From assembly GCF_024679095.1 (NCBI RefSeq), contig NC_066529.1:422501-486500 (forward strand): a stretch of 64,000 nt of DNA, given 5' to 3'. Within the stretch, counting starts at the first letter, position 1. Every line of letters begins with the position of its first letter. Positions 60,201 through 64,000 of the stretch are shown here, in pieces. The translations under genes and the position numbers were made by a program. Source of the stretch: Eriocheir sinensis. Taxonomy: Eukaryota; Arthropoda; Malacostraca; Decapoda; Varunidae. The notes under the pieces are model-generated. The model did no database searches and was not told the DNA's origin. It worked only from the letters and a program-made list of their open reading frames with translations.

Positions 60201-61509
60201 AGAAGAGACGCAAGAGGTATGGGTAAATCTATTGTGTTTACATAGATTTTACATAGATATCCAGACCACACAGACCCTTTGGCCCAGACCAGATGGTCTA
60301 CCCTTAACCTAAGCGAAATTATATTAATCACTTGCCACCAAGACTTTGGATTCCTACTTTAGTAAATATTAAGTTGAAGGAAGTGTCACTCGAGCTTGTT
60401 TTTAAAGGAGTCAGTTGTGTTGCGCTGGACCAGTGAATGTGGGAGCTTACTCCATTCTTGTGCTACAACATTGGTGAAGAAAAATTTGTTGCAGTCTGAA
60501 TTTATTTCTGTACACTTAAGTTTTGTGCCATTATTTCTTGTTCAGAATGTGTCGTTGATCGTAAACAATTTGGATTTGTCCACATATGTCAAACCACTGA
60601 GTATTTTGAAACATTTCCTCAATTTTCCTCAGAGGCGACGCTTCTCAAAAGACAAAACAAAAGAGAACTAAAAAAACACAACAATGCAATGAGATAAAAC
60701 AGTAGTCAGACAATCATATCTCTTAGCTACCTCCCACCACTGCAAACCACCCCTCATCACCCCTCAGATGGGACCTGCAGCGGATGAGGGAGCAGCGTCA
60801 CTACGAGCGCCTGCGGGAACGTTACGAGGGCCGGCAGAACACTAGCGAGCCAGAGGTGTCTGCCGGGTACCGCTCCCTCTGGCCCAACCCGGAATCTGCG
60901 CTCTACCTCCTCGTGGACGACTGTCTCCCTGTCTGTGCCTTCGGTCAGCCCATGGCCAGGATACCCCCCCAGTAAGTGTGTTAGCAGCTTGGTTATGTCC
61001 CTTTATTACTCATCTCTTCCTTGTCCTCTGTGATACCCCCTCAGTGAGTGTGTTAGCAGCTTATTTGTGGAGCTTTGTTGCTGTCATAATACTGTTTTGT
61101 TTTCTTTGCCTCCTCCTCCTCCTCCTCCTCCTTCTTCTTCCTAGCTCCACCAGGATGTAATTTAGTGTGTGCCAGCAGTTCACGTTTATCTGTTGCTATC
61201 ATAACCTAGTCCTCCTTCATCCCACTGACTGCATCATCACAACCACAACTCAGCATTTTTCAGTAAACATGGTTTGATAGCCCCGCAGTGAGTTCATTGA
61301 CATTTTCCTGTGTTCCTGTTCATTGTTAGAATTGTTATCTATTTCAGAAGGCTTTTGTTTTCTCTAACTTTTGTCATGTTTAACTTTATAGTGACTTCTT
61401 TTTTAATTGACTTCTGTGTGTTTTCAGAGAGTTTTCCTTACCGTGGCTGTCGGGTCGCTCCCAGGAGGGAATATCAACAAGGCGCAGAAAAAGACCGTAG
61501 AGGGCTGAG
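53927..61509 (+). CDS. msl-1: Male-specific lethal 1 homologue (MSL1), MSL complex scaffold
   Basis: Model: join of 53927-54265, 55822-57004, 59198-59328, 60092-60216, 60768-60971 and 61428-61509, giving 687 residues with consistent phases (0, 1, 0, 2, 2). Residues 76-127 form a coiled coil (LLHLDLIQQQADQLLAKE), the MSL2-binding dimer region in known MSL1 proteins. About residues 130-400 form a low-complexity linker with about 25 Ser-Pro dipeptides. The PEHE domain spans about 550-620 (YVMEGTENLEDEVFLKRH, then DEKRRKRWDLQRMREQRH), which binds MOF in the known complex. It is followed by AFGQPMARIPPQ and EFSLPWL, the MSL3-binding region. Family knowledge: MSL1 is the nuclear scaffold of the complex that acetylates H4K16; in flies it serves dosage compensation. 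The start is the ATG in GACATGCC; an in-frame Met at 40 is a weaker alternative. Confidence 0.93.
54711..54983 (-). other. Antisense 90-aa open frame in msl-1 intron 1
   Basis: ATG at 54983 with A at -3. The frame has an Ala-rich N-terminal part, one likely membrane helix (ASCYALGVVFLLFHRW) and a polar tail. It is not low-complexity apart from a short GCC run. A possible donor (GAGG|GTAACA) would truncate it. No family recognised; it may be a chance frame in a CpG-rich promoter-proximal intron. Confidence 0.2.
54996..55281. repeat. 143-bp tandem duplication in msl-1 intron 1
   Basis: Two copies (54996-55138 and 55139-55281) starting CAGAGAAGGGTTTGTA and ending GTTGTGCTAG, differing at a handful of positions. 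Confidence 0.93.
55822..57004 (+). CDS. msl-1: msl-1 coding exon 2 (end of coiled coil and Ser-Pro linker)
   Basis: 394 codons plus one base; acceptor TTGTTTTCCAG, donor G|GTAGGT at 57005. It begins LRAKLERLDRRVSL, finishing the coiled coil, then encodes the repeated SP-x-x-K/S linker, a basic/acidic stretch (RRLESESEGETAAKKTRND) and LETKKLRQKLLLK just before the PEHE exons. Confidence 0.92.
57005..59197. other. msl-1 intron between exons 2 and 3
   Basis: AT-rich unique sequence with a short (TTTA)n near 57985-58010 and the candidate microexon at 58368. No repeat family recognised. Confidence 0.6.
58368..58406 (+). other. Candidate msl-1 in-frame microexon (39 bp)
   Basis: Inside the intron between exons 2 and 3, the sequence CTTTTTCACAACCTAG|ACCG to AACAAG|GTAATA forms a 39-bp segment with a good acceptor and donor. 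It is phase 1 on both sides, so inclusion adds 13 residues (DRWCRGHPCDDKQ) without changing frame. It is not required for the MSL1 model and could be chance. Confidence 0.4.
59198..59328 (+). CDS. msl-1: msl-1 coding exon 3
   Basis: Phase 1 in, phase 0 out; acceptor GTGTTGCAG, donor GAG|GTGAGT at 59329. It encodes GQPLTGRSVRADGILNTG and YLPYGSLRHDPNPEEE, ending in the V-E that opens the PEHE domain. Confidence 0.9.
60092..60216 (+). CDS. msl-1: msl-1 coding exon 4 (PEHE domain, first half)
   Basis: Phase 0 in, phase 2 out; acceptor CCTCCTTCAG. It encodes IPQWGTRVLTSLYVMEG, TENLEDEVFLKRHAKPE and QDEKRRKR. The donor AG|GTATGG at 60217 is preferred because joining to exon 5 restores KRRKRWD, the conserved PEHE sequence. 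A GTAAAT six bases downstream would add two residues. Confidence 0.92.
60768..60971 (+). CDS. msl-1: msl-1 coding exon 5 (PEHE domain, second half)
   Basis: Phase 2 on both sides; acceptor CACCCCTCAG, donor CA|GTAAGT at 60972. It encodes WDLQRMREQRHYERLRERYE and the C-terminal AFGQPMARIPPQ. Read-through past the donor meets TAA immediately. Confidence 0.92.
61428..61509 (+). CDS. msl-1: msl-1 coding exon 6 (terminal FSLPW motif)
   Basis: Phase 2 in; acceptor GTGTTTTCAG; TGA at 61507-61509. It encodes EFSLPWLSGRSQEG and a basic tail RRRKK. The F-x-LPWL motif matches the end of vertebrate MSL1, which supports this frame over the other open frame through the same bases. Confidence 0.85.
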
Positions 61510-61734
61510 GCTAAGCCAGCCAACTCCATGGTACAGGGTGTGATAATTCAGTCATTCTTGCTCCTATTTTTTCATTACTATACTTTTTCCCTTGTTTTAA
61601 TCGCTCATCTTTTAAAGACAGGGCATAATTTTTTATCCTTTCACATCTTAACATGTTTTAATATTGCAACATTTGCTTCTTGATGTCAGGTATCATTGTT
61701 GAAAAAAGTCTCTCTACATTCTTTTATCTTACAG

Positions 61735-62436
61735 TTCAACAAGAATACAAACTCTTCAAAGTGTCGGTGACATGAACAATGAGTAAATATCAGCCACCTG
61801 GCACTCACAGGTGCTGCCAGAATTATGTTTTAATGATAGACCTTTTGATGTTCAAAATGCGAAATGCATAGCCTCACTTTTTTTTCCTGTCAGTGTTGCA
61901 AGCAATAAGAGTCAGCTTTAAGTTTCCCTATCAAATGGCAAATGAAATCTTATGCTGAGATACTTCAGGTAATGTTGCCAGCCTCAAGTCCTCCCCCTTG
62001 TAGATTTTAGTGGAGTGTTTCTTCAGAAACAGGAATTAGCCCAGTGAATTTTTTGTAGGTTCTCCGATCAGATGTATTTTGATCTGATTTTAACTAAATC
62101 ATTTGTTTCATGTTTTCATGACAATAACTTCCATCTAGCCAGCATTCCTCTTTGGCAAAGGTCTGCTTTGATACATGAATATTTCATTCAAATATTTTTA
62201 ATACCAGTTATGACACTTGTTTAAGGAGAGAAAATGGTGTTAGTGACAACAGTCAGCCCTGCAGGAGACAGGTGTACTCCATTGGTCAAGCAGTTGTTAA
62301 TGATAGGCTAAACAATAGAAACCAGCCATCATCAGTGCCTGTTATCCAAAATGAGAGCCACTCCATCCAGGAGACTAGAAGACTAAAACAAGAGTTCATC
62401 ATGAAGGTGCCGTTGCCTTTGACTTACTTAGAATAA
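61735..62436 (+). other. Candidate alternative 3' exons of msl-1
   Basis: Two exon-like segments follow the msl-1 stop. Segment A (61735-61782) has a strong acceptor (CTTTTATCTTACAG) and donor (GA|GTAAAT). Segment B begins at 62208 after AATACCAG and stays open to TAA at 62434. Both expect phase 2, which exon 5 supplies. Skipping exon 6 would therefore give one continuous frame: STRIQTLQSVGDMNN, then about 76 residues including QVYSIGQAVVNDRLNNRNQP. The TAA overlaps an AATAAA at 62432. No homology is recognised. Confidence 0.4.
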
Positions 62437-62437
62437 A
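62432..62437 (+). promoter_or_regulatory. Possible polyadenylation signal downstream of msl-1
   Basis: AATAAA about 920 bases after the msl-1 stop. It overlaps the stop of the alternative last-exon frame. Other AATAAA motifs occur further on, so usage is uncertain. Confidence 0.3.
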
Positions 62438-64000
62438 CTTATGCTCAACAAAATAAGTAGAATATCAGAAAGTGCAATTTTCTGAAATTTTAACCCATTA
62501 TTTTCATGGGTCCTTCAGTATTGTTATATAATTTTGAGTATTGAAAAGAAATATTGCATTACAATTTCAAATAGGGCAGTTTTTTACATATTTACCACAT
62601 CTTACTATTTATGTATATGGAAATTATAGCTAAACTTTGAAGGATCCAGTTTGTCTAAAAACAGCTGGATTAAGAAGATTGTTTACAGTTGGTGGTAATC
62701 TAGTTCCTCCCGTGTTTAGTAAGCAGTCAGCCTCGGCAGCTCTGGCATTAAAGCAATAAGGGTAGATCAAGATGTGACTCACTATTGTGTTTAATTAATG
62801 GCTATACTATAGACTATCAGGTTGTTAATGTTACAGACCGGATTAATTTGTCAATATCTGTGCCTGCGAGTCAGTCTTTGCCGCCCTTCTGTTCTCATCG
62901 CAACAGTTTAACTATACATTATTGACCATCTGGCACTGTAAAATATCAGTGGTGTTGGAGCTTTAGTCTGGCTGATATGATTGGCTTCCAAAGAGTATTA
63001 AGTATGTAAGATGCCATATGATAACTAGTAGTGGAAAGTATAATATTGAATGATATATTTTTGATAACGGAAACTTGAAATAGGAATGCAACCATATTTC
63101 ATGCCTCAAAGCAGACGTGTACTGTGCATCTCCTTGAAGACATCCCATGATGAACAGGCTGGCTGGTACCCACTCCCTTCCCCCACCTATAAGTAATGGC
63201 ATATAGGTTGTCTCTGCCTTGAGATATCTCACTCGGTGGTCCAAGTGAGAGTGCTGCATAGGGCGGTTCACTGATAGAACTTCTTTAAGGGCCCAGATAC
63301 ATGAGTTGGGGAAATGCCATGGTTAGATCTCTTGGAAAAAATCTACCCACACCATAACATTTTAGCTGTCAAGGTCATAAGTCGGAAGAATGCCTCTACT
63401 AAATGCATGTAATGTCACCTGGGTCAAGGGAATGCAAACTTGGCATAATAATTGAACTGAAAGTTTATGAAGTATTACATTGGTTAATGATTTTATATGA
63501 ATTTTTTAGATTACCTCTGTCATCTATTTCTGTACAGTAAAAATCCAGTCATCTGAATTCTATCTATGTTAAAACAAGTTCAAAATTCTTGAGTACAGAA
63601 AATACTAAATAATTATTTTTCCTAATTATGGAGTTATAATTCATGAAGTGAAATAATGCACTTGATTTGTTGTTGTTGTGTTGTTTTGTGAGCCAGCCAG
63701 TCCGCCTCCTAAACACAGCAGTCAAGCTACAGGATTCCTTCAGGTTATATAGATTTTGCCATGTAGGATAATTGCTGAACCACCAATATAACACCTAAAT
63801 TCTCAACAGAACATTGTGAAAAAACATTAAAAAGAAAAAGTTCATAATGCTGTCAGGCAATAAATTGAATGTAGTAAAGAAATTTTAAAGTATTGATGCT
63901 GCAATATCAGACATCATGAAGTCCAAGGACAGATGACAAAGCTATGGGGGGGCTAATTGGCAGTCATTGTTGGAGGAAGTGATTTATGCTTGGAAAGGAC
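62437..64000. other. 3' flank of msl-1
   Basis: AT-rich unique sequence; no further exon, RNA gene or repeat recognised before the window ends. Confidence 0.4.

Noticed and set aside
61310..61543. Alternative open frame through msl-1 exon 6 ending in PTPWYRV
   Set aside because: It needs a different splice phase from exon 5; the chosen frame gives the conserved F-x-LPWL motif.
63564..63794. 76-aa minus-strand frame near the window end
   Set aside because: AT-rich sequence, weak composition, no splice partner and no motif.

Overview
The window looks like nuclear DNA of a decapod crustacean, possibly a crab. The evidence is spliced genes with GT-AG introns, an extreme load of simple-sequence repeats (long GA/TC, CA/GT, AAT, AT, GATA and CCT tracts, often 50-160 bp and in compound runs), several tRNA-derived SINE heads, LINE and hAT remnants, and two animal developmental or chromatin gene families. 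The species call is inference; no database was searched.

Layout. (1) 1-29.2 kb has no supported coding sequence. It is microsatellites, purine- or pyrimidine-rich minisatellites, SINE heads, the 5' end of a hAT-like element, and between 25.4 and 28.5 kb a block of diverged tandem duplications (unit about 858 bp, then about 183 bp). A good 5' splice site at 5065 could end a non-coding first exon of the first gene. (2) 29.26-47.76 kb (+) is a split gene rebuilt here from five coding exons. It encodes a 367-residue secreted protein: signal peptide, a very short six-cysteine segment, then a complete Hedgehog-type Hint/Hog autoprocessing domain. There is no Hedge signalling domain. (3) Nested on the opposite strand in its first coding intron (34.64-35.54 kb) is an intronless, GC-rich protein-kinase gene. 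(4) 47.8-53.9 kb is non-coding: a short-period satellite whose unit seems to have been shortened from a longer one (49.2-50.4 kb), a decayed LINE reverse transcriptase (51.4-51.7 kb) and more microsatellites. (5) 53.93-61.51 kb (+) is msl-1 (MSL1), the scaffold of the MSL histone-acetyltransferase complex, in six coding exons (687 aa): coiled coil, Ser-Pro-rich linker, PEHE domain and C-terminal FSLPW motif. Further possible exons (an in-frame 39-bp microexon and an alternative two-exon C terminus) fit the splice phases. (6) 61.5-64 kb is 3' flank.

The three genes do not form one pathway. The best candidate for something undescribed is the Hog protein: all catalytic positions of Hedgehog autoprocessing are visible, but the cargo to be released, and perhaps sterol-modified, is only about 63 residues with six cysteines in a 22-residue stretch. 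All exon boundaries were placed by eye from splice consensus, reading frame and family resemblance.
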